A stretch of 64,000 nt of DNA from the NCBI RefSeq assembly GCF_963975745.1, contig NZ_CAXBIB010000011.1:71214-135213 (forward strand), given 5' to 3'. Origin of the DNA: Parvibaculum sp963975745 (GTDB taxonomy: Bacteria; Pseudomonadota; Alphaproteobacteria; Parvibaculales; Parvibaculaceae). The notes beneath the pieces were generated by a model. It did no database searches and was not told where the DNA came from. It saw nothing but the letters and a program-made list of their open reading frames with translations. Positions 7,345 through 15,592 of the stretch are shown piece by piece (the stretch's first letter is position 1; the number at the start of each line of letters is the position of its first letter). Position numbers and translations under genes: made by a program.

Positions 7345-8574
7345 ATGTCGAATGCCGCTGAAGCCAAGACGCCCGCGACCGGCGAAAAGCCCAATCCGCC
7401 GCTTGCCTCGTTCAACTGGGCCGACCCGCTGCTGCTTGAGGAGCAGCTCACCGAGGAAGAGCGCCTGGTCAGGGACAGTGCACGGGCCTATGCGCAGGAA
7501 AAGCTGATGACGCGGGTCAAGGAAGCGAACCGGCATGAAGTCTTCCATCGCGAGATCATGAACGAGATGGGCGCGCAGGGGCTGCTCGGGCCGACGCTGC
7601 CCGAGAAATACGGCTGTGCCGGCCTTTCCTATGTCTGCTACGGTCTGGTAGCGCGCGAAATCGAACGTGTGGACTCAGGCTACCGCTCGGCGATGAGCGT
7701 GCAGTCCTCGCTGGTCATGCACCCGATCCACGCCTATGGCACCGAGGCGCAGCGCGAGAAATATCTGCCGAAGCTCGCAAGCGGCGAATGGGTCGGCTGT
7801 TTCGGCCTGACCGAGCCCGATCACGGCTCCGATCCCGGCTCCATGAAGACGCGGGCGAAGAAGGCCGATGGCGGCTACATCCTCAACGGCGCAAAAATGT
7901 GGATTACCAACTCGCCCATCGCCGATCTCGCGGTCGTCTGGGCCAAGACCGAAGACGACACGATCCGCGGCTTCGTCGTCGAGCGCGGCTTCAAGGGTTT
8001 CGAGACGCCGAAGATCGAAGGCAAGTTCAGCTTGCGCGCCTCGATCACCGGCGAGATTTCATTGCAGGATGTGTTCGTGCCGGAGGAGAACCTGTTGCCG
8101 AATGTGCGCGGGCTTGCCGGTCCCTTCGGCTGCCTCAACCGGGCGCGCTACGGCATCGCCTGGGGCGCGATGGGCGCAGCGGAATTCTGCTGGCATGCAG
8201 CGCGGCAATATACGCTCGACCGCAAGCAGTTCGGACGGCCGCTGGCGGCCAATCAGCTGATCCAGAAGAAGCTTGCCGACATGCAGACCGAAATCGCGCT
8301 CGGCCTGCAGGGCTGCCTGCAGCTTGGCCGCATGTTCGACGCCGGCACGGCGGCGCCGGCCTCGATCTCGCTGATGAAGCGCAACAATTGCGGCAAGGCG
8401 CTCGACATCGCCCGCGTCGCGCGCGACATGCATGGCGGCAACGGCGTTTCGGACGAATATCACGTCATCCGCCATGTCATGAACCTCGAGGCCGTCAACA
8501 CCTATGAAGGCACGCATGACGTCCATGCGCTGATCCTCGGCCGCGAACAGACGGGTATTCAGGCCTTCTTCTGA
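7345..8574 (+). CDS. gcdH: Glutaryl-CoA dehydrogenase
   Basis: An FAD flavoprotein that oxidises and decarboxylates glutaryl-CoA to crotonyl-CoA in lysine, tryptophan and aromatic catabolism. The 409-aa protein has all acyl-CoA dehydrogenase domains and GcdH-specific sequences: YRSAMSVQSSLVMHPI, GLTEPDHGSDPGSM, and the C-terminal NTYEGTHDVHALILGR with the catalytic base E388. Its length fits the family. It overlaps the convergent cytochrome b561 gene by 16 bp at the 3' end. No electron-transfer flavoprotein genes are nearby. Confidence 0.95.
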   Translation: MSNAAEAKTPATGEKPNPPLASFNWADPLLLEEQLTEEERLVRDSARAYAQEKLMTRVKEANRHEVFHREIMNEMGAQGLLGPTLPEKYGCAGLSYVCYGLVAREIERVDSGYRSAMSVQSSLVMHPIHAYGTEAQREKYLPKLASGEWVGCFGLTEPDHGSDPGSMKTRAKKADGGYILNGAKMWITNSPIADLAVVWAKTEDDTIRGFVVERGFKGFETPKIEGKFSLRASITGEISLQDVFVPEENLLPNVRGLAGPFGCLNRARYGIAWGAMGAAEFCWHAARQYTLDRKQFGRPLAANQLIQKKLADMQTEIALGLQGCLQLGRMFDAGTAAPASISLMKRNNCGKALDIARVARDMHGGNGVSDEYHVIRHVMNLEAVNTYEGTHDVHALILGREQTGIQAFF

Positions 8575-9128
8575 GGCGGTGCCGCGGCCGCGCCGCCATT
8601 GCGCAGGAAGAGCATGAAGAACGCCATCGGCCGCTTGAACGCGAGAAGATAGGTCACGTGCAAGACGACGAAGAGAACCAGAAGGTTCGCCGTCGTCTCG
8701 TGAACTTCTTCGAGTGCTTCGTTCTCATTGCCGTCCCGGCCGCGATCGCGGTCCCGGTCGTCGTTGGCGAATACCGGTGCGATCGACACTTCAGCAGCGA
8801 ACGGACCGATCGGCGGTGGTTCCATCAGGAGCCCCGTTCCCGTCACCAGCAGCAGATTGATGACGATGCCGGCCAGAAGCGTCCGGCTCACCATCGGATG
8901 ATTCATGCGGCGGATTTTCGCCAGTGCCATGATGTCGGGAAAGAGCCTCGAAATCCCGAGCTGCCGCGGGCCTGCAACGCCCCAGCCGATACGAAAGACG
9001 ATCATTGCCGCCACGCCGTAGCCGAGCCAGTTGTGCAGCACCTCAATCTCGTCGCCCGTGAAGTAGGCCGCCAGAACCAGGAATGCGAGAACGGCGTGGT
9101 AGATGCGTAGCTTGTGAAACACCGGCAT
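8559..9128 (-). CDS. Cytochrome b561-type di-haem membrane protein
   Basis: A 189-aa inner-membrane b-type cytochrome with four predicted helices. The haem-ligand histidines expected for the bacterial b561/hydrogenase cytochrome family can be placed at H11, H32 (HNWLGYG), VHETTANL and LFVVLHVTYLL. The loop between helices 3 and 4 carries an unusual charged run (DDRDRDRGRDGNENE). Such proteins shuttle electrons between quinones and periplasmic partners. A signal-bearing M15-type peptidase gene lies upstream on the same strand. Partner unknown. Confidence 0.8.
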   Translation of the reverse strand: MPVFHKLRIYHAVLAFLVLAAYFTGDEIEVLHNWLGYGVAAMIVFRIGWGVAGPRQLGISRLFPDIMALAKIRRMNHPMVSRTLLAGIVINLLLVTGTGLLMEPPPIGPFAAEVSIAPVFANDDRDRDRGRDGNENEALEEVHETTANLLVLFVVLHVTYLLAFKRPMAFFMLFLRNGGAAAAPPQKKA

Positions 9129-9229
9129 TGGAGGTCCAGACCGTCATCCGTGAAACATCCATGGATATGGTCACGGCTCCGATGCCGCCGCAAGATTCCA
9201 TCCTGTCGCAGGATGTACGCGATTCATTC

Positions 9230-9253
9230 GCATGTTCAGGCGCATGTTCAGGC
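9230..9253. repeat. 12-bp perfect tandem duplication across a stop codon
   Basis: GCATGTTCAGGC is repeated twice head to tail. The TGA of the leftward peptidase gene (9248-9250) lies in the second unit, so the duplication altered only the extreme 3' end and trailer of that gene. Confidence 0.85.
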
Positions 9254-9862
9254 GTTGCGTGCGCCGCCCCACTGGCGCACCGGCCCGACATCGATGTGCA
9301 GGAAATCGGAGCGCGGATAGTCGCCGACGCCGCCGAAGCCGATTTCGACCGCCGCATTGCGCAGGTGTGTCAGATCGCGGCCGGGCAAGCGGATGTCCAC
9401 CGCCATGCCGCGCATGTGATAGCTCTTTCTGGCGACGCCGGCATTGCCTTCACGCAGACGTGCATTGGTTGCCGGCGAGCGGTATCCTGAAATGATGTGA
9501 AAGCTGTCGCCGGACTCGAGCTTCAGCTGCATCGCATGCAGCGCATCGAGAAGGGCCGGGTCGATCTCGTGCCGCTCGTCGGAACGATGATCGCGCATCA
9601 GATGTGCGATTTCCTTCAGCACGTCGGTATCGTAGCGGCCCTCGGCCCAGTAGACGCGCTTCAGCTTCTCACCCGTATGCGTGTTGAGGAGGCGCAATTC
9701 GCGCGCGTCATCCAGCCGTATCGCATCCGTTGCGGCGGGATGGTGATCGCCGGGACGCAGCAGCGGCAGGCGTGGCGATGCCTGCACCATGGGCGCAAAG
9801 GCGCAGGATGCGGCGGCCGCACCGAGTCCGATCAGGCGGCGCCGCGTCATTCGAGATACCAT
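9248..9862 (-). CDS. YcbK/DUF882-type M15 peptidase, Tat-exported
   Basis: A predicted periplasmic zinc metallopeptidase of 204 aa acting on peptidoglycan. The N-terminus has a twin-arginine-like signal (TRRRLIGLGAAAASCAFA). The catalytic fold shows SGYRSPATNARLR, SYHMRGMAVDIRL and DFLHIDVG, which supply the zinc ligands of the DUF882/M15 group. The start at 9862 is chosen for its ribosome site (GAGGGGAG); an upstream ATG-like frame to 9898 lacks one. It follows the L,D-transpeptidase gene on the same strand with a 99-bp gap, as ycbK follows ycbB in E. coli, implying joint cell-wall remodelling. Confidence 0.85.
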   Translation of the reverse strand: MVSRMTRRRLIGLGAAAASCAFAPMVQASPRLPLLRPGDHHPAATDAIRLDDARELRLLNTHTGEKLKRVYWAEGRYDTDVLKEIAHLMRDHRSDERHEIDPALLDALHAMQLKLESGDSFHIISGYRSPATNARLREGNAGVARKSYHMRGMAVDIRLPGRDLTHLRNAAVEIGFGGVGDYPRSDFLHIDVGPVRQWGGARNA

Positions 9863-9961
9863 AATTCTCCCCTCGATCACTGTAAAATCAACGGTCATTC
9901 TGCCAATTGAGCGGACAAGGTCAAGCTATTGATTTTCAACAATAATTATGGAGAACGCCGG

Positions 9962-11527
9962 TCAGGACCCGCATTCGCGCGCCTCGCTGATGGCCAAGGG
10001 CGGCAACGTCATGCCGCCAAGTGTGGCGCTCAATGCGTGATCGCGCCCGTAAATGTCGTCACGAAACTGGACCAACCCATCCGCTTCGACAAAAGCGGTC
10101 CAATAGGCGAGGATCACGGGCAGTGGCGGCTCAACGCGCAATGGGACCGTCGCCCCTGCGCGGATCAGGTCTTCGATACGCTCGCGCGACCAGTCCGTCG
10201 AGGCCAACAGGTAGACCGCAAGTTCCATCGGCTTTTCGACGCGAATGCATCCACTGCTGCGGAAACGATTGTCGCTTGCAAACAACCCCGGCGCATTCGT
10301 GTCGTGCAGGAAGACGGCGAAGGGACTTTGCAGATCGAATTTCAGACGGCCCAGCGCATTTTCCGGGCCTGGCTGCTGGACCAGCTGGCCATCCTGCCAA
10401 CTCATTTCATGCTTCTGCAGATAGTCGGGATCGCGCGCAATGGCCGGCGCGATGTCGCGCCGGTAGATCGAGAACGGCACAACCCATGGCGGATTGATCA
10501 CGACCCGTTCGATCGCACTGACAAGCAATGGCGTCGGCGTCGATTTCCTGCCGACGATCGTCTTCATGCGAAAGTCGGTCGCGCCATCCGCGATGACCAT
10601 TGCCTCGGCGGCCGGCACATTGACCTCGATCCGGGTCGGCGGCATCGCTGGCGCCATATAGCGCCAGCGCTCCATGTTGAGTGCGATCTGCGCGATCCGC
10701 TGCGCCACCGGCACATTGAGTGCGGCCAGCGTGTCGCGTCCGACAACGCCGTCAACCGCCAGACCGTGGCGCGATTGAAACCGGCGCACGGCCTCGACCA
10801 TCGCCGCATCGTAGAGATCGCCCTCCCCCGCCCGCTGCAGATCGCCGGCAAGCTGCAGCCGCGCGCGCAACTTCGGCATAAATGCGCCGGTTTCGTCCGG
10901 CTTCAGTGACCGCTTGCCCGGCGGCAGATCAAAGGTCGGCCAGCCGCCGCGCCTTTCCATTTCGCGATACTGTGCCAGCGCTGCCTTCAATCGCTGGTAT
11001 TCGGGTGCCGCTGGCGGCAGATTGTCCAGCCAATGTGCAAGATGGCCGCTGCGCAGGGCTGCGGCCAGCTCAGGCGCAGGATCGGCGCTCCAGCGGCGGA
11101 TGGCGACATCGCCATACAGCTCGGCGATATCGACATGGCCGCCGCGCATGATATTCGCGTAGCGCAGCGCTTCGGTCGTCAGCAACAGGTCGCGGTTTGC
11201 CGCGGCCGCGCCGGGCGGCGGCCGCAGTTCCCGCCCGATTTCATCGGCGCGAAACAAGTAAGGCGGCAATCCATGCGCATCGATGTGCGTCAGCGCCGCA
11301 TGGAGCGCCGTCGCCGCTTCATCCGTCCAGGCACAGCCACCGCCCCAGAGGTCGTAGAACGCGGCCACGCCCGAAGACCACGTGCCCTGTGCCAGTTCGG
11401 CCCGCATTTGCTCGGGGCTGCATCGCGCTTCGGCCACGGCGCCGGGCAACAGGGCGAGCGCAGACGCATACAGGACAACCGCCAGCGCATGTCTGGTCTG
11501 TCTCGATCCGGACTTTCGTACTGTCAA
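9962..11527 (-). CDS. L,D-transpeptidase, YcbB/LdtD type
   Basis: Forms 3-3 peptidoglycan cross-links in the periplasm. The 521-aa protein has a Sec signal (ALAVVLYASALALLPGAVAEA), an alpha-helical N-terminal region, a peptidoglycan-binding domain at about 230-275 (AVRRFQSRHGLAVDGVVGRDT), and a YkuD catalytic domain with FLHDTNAPGLF and the nucleophile C427 in SSGCIRVEKP. Length and domain order match E. coli YcbB. The following gene is the YcbK-like peptidase. A candidate for resistance to classical beta-lactams when active. Confidence 0.9.
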   Translation of the reverse strand: MTVRKSGSRQTRHALAVVLYASALALLPGAVAEARCSPEQMRAELAQGTWSSGVAAFYDLWGGGCAWTDEAATALHAALTHIDAHGLPPYLFRADEIGRELRPPPGAAAANRDLLLTTEALRYANIMRGGHVDIAELYGDVAIRRWSADPAPELAAALRSGHLAHWLDNLPPAAPEYQRLKAALAQYREMERRGGWPTFDLPPGKRSLKPDETGAFMPKLRARLQLAGDLQRAGEGDLYDAAMVEAVRRFQSRHGLAVDGVVGRDTLAALNVPVAQRIAQIALNMERWRYMAPAMPPTRIEVNVPAAEAMVIADGATDFRMKTIVGRKSTPTPLLVSAIERVVINPPWVVPFSIYRRDIAPAIARDPDYLQKHEMSWQDGQLVQQPGPENALGRLKFDLQSPFAVFLHDTNAPGLFASDNRFRSSGCIRVEKPMELAVYLLASTDWSRERIEDLIRAGATVPLRVEPPLPVILAYWTAFVEADGLVQFRDDIYGRDHALSATLGGMTLPPLAISEARECGS

Positions 11528-11640
11528 TCTGCCTCTTTCGCGCCGTCTCGAAGGCGGCGTTCGAACCCGTCTTTCCGATCAATGTAGTCCTCGCGTCGTC
11601 CGATTGCGAGGGTTGTACCGGAAACGCCGGCTCCAGCGCG

Positions 11641-12318
11641 TCAAGCCACGGGGAGGCGCAGCACCGCATACCAGGCATAGCCGCGATAGAGCGAACGGAA
11701 TTCGAGATCGGCATTGAGCTTTTCGGCAAGCACGCGCAAGGCCGCATCGAGATCACGACGCGGGGTGACATGAAAGCGCGCAAGCCAGCCCTGCAACAGC
11801 GCGCGAAACCAGCGCGGCAGGCGCTCCTGCTGGCCAAAATCGACGATGTGCAGGCTGCCGCCGGGTGCCAGGTTGCAGGCCGCCTGCGCCAATGCTGCCT
11901 GCCAGTCCGGAATCATCGACAGTGTGTAGGACATGAAGATGCGATCGAAACGGCTGAAACCGAACACCGCATAAGGATGGAAGCGCGTCGCATCGCCGGA
12001 TGCAAGACGGATCCTGTCGCCCATTCCCGCGCGCGCTGCCGCGCGGCGCGCCGTCGCCAGCATTTCGTGCGATATGTCGACACCGAAGAATTCCGCCTGA
12101 GGATGCCGGCGTGCGGCGCAGACGAGATTGCGCCCGGTGCCGCAGCCGACCTCCAGTGCCGTCGCACCCGGCGGCGGCGCAAGGTTTTCGATCAACCGGT
12201 CGCGCCCGAGCAGGTAGTAGCGCCGCGTCAGATCGTAGAAGTGGCGCTGACGGCGGTAGACGCGGTCCATCAGCCGTCCATGATCCCGCTCCTCGTCATC
12301 GCGCGCCATGACGGTCAC
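11641..12318 (-). CDS. btaB: BtaB: N-methyltransferase for betaine-lipid synthesis
   Basis: Adds three methyl groups from S-adenosylmethionine to diacylglyceryl-homoserine, giving the phosphorus-free membrane lipid DGTS. The class I methyltransferase motif LEVGCGTGRNLV is clear, and the N-terminal RHFYDLTRRYYLLGRDRLI stretch is typical of BtaB. Start: a GTG at 12318, nine bases after AGGGG, lies five bases past the btaA stop; the ATG at 12309 is the alternative. A much longer open frame upstream is an out-of-frame shadow of btaA. It is co-transcribed with btaA and should share its phosphate control. Confidence 0.88.
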   Translation of the reverse strand: MTVMARDDEERDHGRLMDRVYRRQRHFYDLTRRYYLLGRDRLIENLAPPPGATALEVGCGTGRNLVCAARRHPQAEFFGVDISHEMLATARRAAARAGMGDRIRLASGDATRFHPYAVFGFSRFDRIFMSYTLSMIPDWQAALAQAACNLAPGGSLHIVDFGQQERLPRWFRALLQGWLARFHVTPRRDLDAALRVLAEKLNADLEFRSLYRGYAWYAVLRLPVA

Positions 12319-12323
12319 GGCAT

Positions 12324-13592
12324 TCAGCCCCTGAAGACGTAGAGATGAAAGCCGCCATAGATCGACGAGCGGTCGCGCGCCGAGAATTCTCTCGACGCTT
12401 CGGCGCGGTAGTCCCAGCGGGCAAGGATCGTGTCGTCGACGCGGCCGGGCAGCAGGCTTGGCGCGGCGGCGGTGCGGAAGATCACGCGAGCGCCGGGGCG
12501 CGCCGTACGCGTGATCTCGGTCCAGAGATCGTTCAGCTGCGCATCCGTCATCCAGTCCTGCGCATCGAGCAGGACATAGCGATCGGCACTGCCATCGCTC
12601 TGGCAGCGCAGATAGTCGGTGAAGGAGGCGTTCAACACCTCGACACGCGCGGCGCCGGCCTGCAGGGCGGCGAAATTTTCGTGTTTCAGATAGGGCGGCA
12701 AGGGACCGTCCATGCCGGGTGCGTAGCCGCGCGCGAAGGCTTGCCAGGCGAAGTAGTTCTCGTTCAGCGGGAAGCCGCAAACGAGCCGTTCAAGTCGCTC
12801 ACGCAACACAACGCGCATCTCGCGACCACCTGCCAGCGCGTCGTACTGGGCCGGCGGGATGCCAAGGCCGTAGAGGGAGGACGGCTTGGCGGTCAGCCAG
12901 CGGATCAGTTTGCGGTCGAAGAGCGGCGCCAGCCGTTGTTCGAAGAAGCGGCGCTGACCCTCGATCGTCGGCGCGTCGAGCAGCGGGCGGAACGACACGC
13001 CATAGAGGCGTGCCAGCAGATGCGCCGCGCCAATGAAGTGGCCGAGCAGGCCGTGGCGATAGAAGCCCCGGGAGAACAGCGAGATGCGGCGACGGCCGCT
13101 CAGGCTCCGACGGTCCCAATAGGCGCGTGTCGCGGCATCGAGCCGGGGACGCAGGAAACGCGCATAGCTCGCGAGATTTGCGCGGGCATCGGCGCGGCCG
13201 AAGAACCGGAAGAAATGTTCGTGACTCGGCAGATGGGCCACGCCTGCGAGTTTCAGCCGGACCAACGCGACATGCGCCGGGTTGAGATCGAGCGCCGTAA
13301 TGCGCGCGGGGCCTGCGGCCAGATAGGACATCACGTTGCAGCCGCCCGAGGCGATGGCGACGATCCGGCTTTCCGGCGTCAGCTCCATCGCCGCCATGTC
13401 GACCTCCGGGTCCTCCCAGATCTGCGGATAGACAAGGCCGGTGAAAAGCCAGGTAAAGAGACGTTCGGTCATGCCGGCGCGCGACACGGGCCGGTGTCGA
13501 TGTACGGCACGCTCCAGACGCCGGCGGATGTCGCGCCGGCCGCCGACCGGCGGTGTCAATTCGGCAGTGGCGGGGATCGCGGTGTGAGACAA
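12324..13592 (-). CDS. btaA: BtaA: diacylglycerol 3-amino-3-carboxypropyl transferase
   Basis: Transfers the 3-amino-3-carboxypropyl group of S-adenosylmethionine to diacylglycerol, the first step to DGTS betaine lipid. The 422-aa protein is of normal length, with the DUF3419 marks FTGLVYPQIWEDPEVD, IASGGCNVMSYLA and ITALDLNPAHVALV. It begins with TTG, supported by a strong GAGGAGAG six bases upstream. btaB follows with a five-base gap. In Sinorhizobium meliloti the homologous genes are induced by phosphate limitation through PhoB; here the upstream region has three 11-bp phased CTGTCAC-like units pointing toward btaA (13668-13696). Confidence 0.92.
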   Translation of the reverse strand: MSHTAIPATAELTPPVGGRRDIRRRLERAVHRHRPVSRAGMTERLFTWLFTGLVYPQIWEDPEVDMAAMELTPESRIVAIASGGCNVMSYLAAGPARITALDLNPAHVALVRLKLAGVAHLPSHEHFFRFFGRADARANLASYARFLRPRLDAATRAYWDRRSLSGRRRISLFSRGFYRHGLLGHFIGAAHLLARLYGVSFRPLLDAPTIEGQRRFFEQRLAPLFDRKLIRWLTAKPSSLYGLGIPPAQYDALAGGREMRVVLRERLERLVCGFPLNENYFAWQAFARGYAPGMDGPLPPYLKHENFAALQAGAARVEVLNASFTDYLRCQSDGSADRYVLLDAQDWMTDAQLNDLWTEITRTARPGARVIFRTAAAPSLLPGRVDDTILARWDYRAEASREFSARDRSSIYGGFHLYVFRG

Positions 13593-13625
13593 CGAACTCT
13601 CCTCGGAAATTCGGCCGGCTCGATG

Positions 13626-13696
13626 CCGGGGATAACCGGGGAGATACCTTGCGGATAAAGCCGCCGCGTGACAGTTCCGTGACAGTCCGGTGACAC
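13626..13696 (-). promoter_or_regulatory. Composite module C: three PHO-box-like units plus TTATCCCCGG, upstream of btaA
   Basis: Read leftward, the units are GTGTCAC, CTGTCAC and CTGTCAC, starting at 13696, 13685 and 13674, each exactly 11 bp apart. PhoB boxes are 11-bp direct repeats of CTGTCAT-like heptamers. Further toward btaA, one TTATCCCCGG lies at 13635-13626. The 17-nt string CTGTCACGGAACTGTCA recurs exactly at 60219-60235. The site lies 76 bp from the btaA start and 34 bp from the start of the divergent ABC gene, so it could act on both. Confidence 0.75.
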
Positions 13697-13729
13697 ATCG
13701 GCTTCCGAATCGCTTTGCGAGGCGTATAG

Positions 13730-15592
13730 TTGGTCCTTCCCGACCTCAAACCGGCGCCGTCGTCTCCGCGCCAGAGCTACGGACGTTCTCCCGTGGAATC
13801 GTCGCGCCATTCTCCGGACCGCAGCCCCCTGTGGCGCCTGGTGCCGCTGGTGCAGCAGCACAAGCTTCGCTTCTGGGGCGGCATGTCGCTGATCAATTTC
13901 GGCCGCCTGCTCGAAGCCTTCATGCCGCTCTATCTCAAGATGGGGATCGACCGCATCGCCGCCGGCGACAATCGGCTGGCGCTGCCGGCGCTGGCCATAC
14001 TCGGTCTGATGGCCCTGCGCTATGCCGCCTTCAACTACGGGCGGCGCTATGTGCGGGAAGTCGGCGTCGAGGTCGCGTTCAGTCTGCGTCAGCGGCTCTA
14101 CTGGCACCTGGAACTGATGGGGCCGCGCTTCTTCTCGCAGTTTCCGACCGGCGACCTGATGGCCCGCGCGATCAACGATATCACGCTGATCCGGCAACTC
14201 ATCGGCATGGGCACGCGGCTTCTCTTCGTCCTCGGCTTTTCCGGGATCGTCGCCTTCATTTTCATGTTCTATCAGTCCGCCACACTGACGCTGCTGTTGC
14301 TGCCGGCATTGCCGGCTTTCGCCTTTATCGGCTGGCTGCTCGCCAGGAAGATCTTCAACCAGTCGACACTGGTGCAGGAGGGCTTTTCGACGCTTTCCGC
14401 GCAGGTCCAGGAAAATCTCAACGGCATCCGCACCATCCAGACCCATGCCCAGGAAAGCCGCGAGATCGACCGCTTCGAAGCGACCTCCGACATCTATGCG
14501 CGCGACTACTACAAGCTGATGTTTCTCAATTCCGGCCTCACCTCGGCGATGCTGATTGCGACCGGTTTTACCACGCTGCTGGTGGTCGGCTATGGCGGCT
14601 TCCAGGTCATTGAGGGAACGATCACGCTCGGCACGTTCACGGCCTTCATCTTCTATCTCAACATGATGCTGGCGCCGATCAAGGAAGGTGGCGTGATGGT
14701 GACGCTGTTCCAGCGCGGCGGCTCGGCGGCGGCGCGGATCTTCGAGATTCTCGACCGCGAGCCCGAAATCCGCGATGCGCCGGATGCGGCACCGCTCGAC
14801 AAGATCGGCGGGGCGATCACGCTGCATCATCTTTCCTATGTCCATCCGGCGCGTTCGGGCGAGGGCTGGCCGGCGCTCAACGATGTGTCGCTCGAAATCG
14901 GCAAGGGCGAGATGATCGCCGTGCTGGGCCGCGTCGGCTCGGGCAAGTCGACGCTGCTGCGCCTGATCGTGCGGCTTCTCGATCCGCCACCGGGTTCGGT
15001 CTATCTCGACGGCCGCGATATCCGCATGCTGCCGTTGACGCAAGTGCGCAGCCAGATCGCCATGGTGCCTCAGGACCCGTTTCTCTTTGCCACGCATATT
15101 GCGCAGAATATCTCCTACGACAATCCGGCACGCGAAACGGAAGAGGTCTGGCGCGCCGCCGAAAGCGCCGATCTCGAAACGACGATCCGGCGCATGCCCG
15201 ATCGCCTGGAAACCATCGTCGGCGAGCGCGGCGTGACGCTGTCGGGCGGACAGAAGCAGCGCGCCAGCCTCGCCCGCGGGTTGATCCGCGAAACGCCGGT
15301 GCTGCTGCTCGACGATTGTTTTTCCTCGGTCGACACCGAGACCGAAGAGTTCATTCTGTCGCGGCTCAAGACGCTGCGGAAGGGCCGCACGACGATCATG
15401 GTGTCGCACCGCGTTTCGACCGCGCGCCATGCCGACCGTATCGTGGTGCTCGAGGAGGGGCGCGTCGCTGAAGTCGGCAGCCATGCGGAACTTCTTGCGA
15501 AGAACGGTCTCTATGCGGCGCTTGAACGGCAGCAGGGGCGGCGCGAGGAACTGGCGCAGAGCCTTGGCAGTCTGACGGGGGACACAGCATGA
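13730..15592 (+). CDS. ABC exporter half-transporter, MdlA-like, degenerate ATP site
   Basis: A 620-aa fusion of a six-helix membrane domain (about 45-320) and an ATPase domain (about 360-600). Walker A is GRVGSGKST (400-408) and the signature LSGGQ (504-508) is canonical, but Walker B reads LLLDD (525-529): the catalytic glutamate is replaced by D529. This is typical of the non-catalytic half of heterodimeric exporters. It starts with TTG after GAGG (seven bases) and overlaps the partner gene by ATGA. It is divergent from btaA across the PHO-box-like array. Substrate unknown; a lipid or drug is possible. Confidence 0.88.
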   Translation: MVLPDLKPAPSSPRQSYGRSPVESSRHSPDRSPLWRLVPLVQQHKLRFWGGMSLINFGRLLEAFMPLYLKMGIDRIAAGDNRLALPALAILGLMALRYAAFNYGRRYVREVGVEVAFSLRQRLYWHLELMGPRFFSQFPTGDLMARAINDITLIRQLIGMGTRLLFVLGFSGIVAFIFMFYQSATLTLLLLPALPAFAFIGWLLARKIFNQSTLVQEGFSTLSAQVQENLNGIRTIQTHAQESREIDRFEATSDIYARDYYKLMFLNSGLTSAMLIATGFTTLLVVGYGGFQVIEGTITLGTFTAFIFYLNMMLAPIKEGGVMVTLFQRGGSAAARIFEILDREPEIRDAPDAAPLDKIGGAITLHHLSYVHPARSGEGWPALNDVSLEIGKGEMIAVLGRVGSGKSTLLRLIVRLLDPPPGSVYLDGRDIRMLPLTQVRSQIAMVPQDPFLFATHIAQNISYDNPARETEEVWRAAESADLETTIRRMPDRLETIVGERGVTLSGGQKQRASLARGLIRETPVLLLDDCFSSVDTETEEFILSRLKTLRKGRTTIMVSHRVSTARHADRIVVLEEGRVAEVGSHAELLAKNGLYAALERQQGRREELAQSLGSLTGDTA

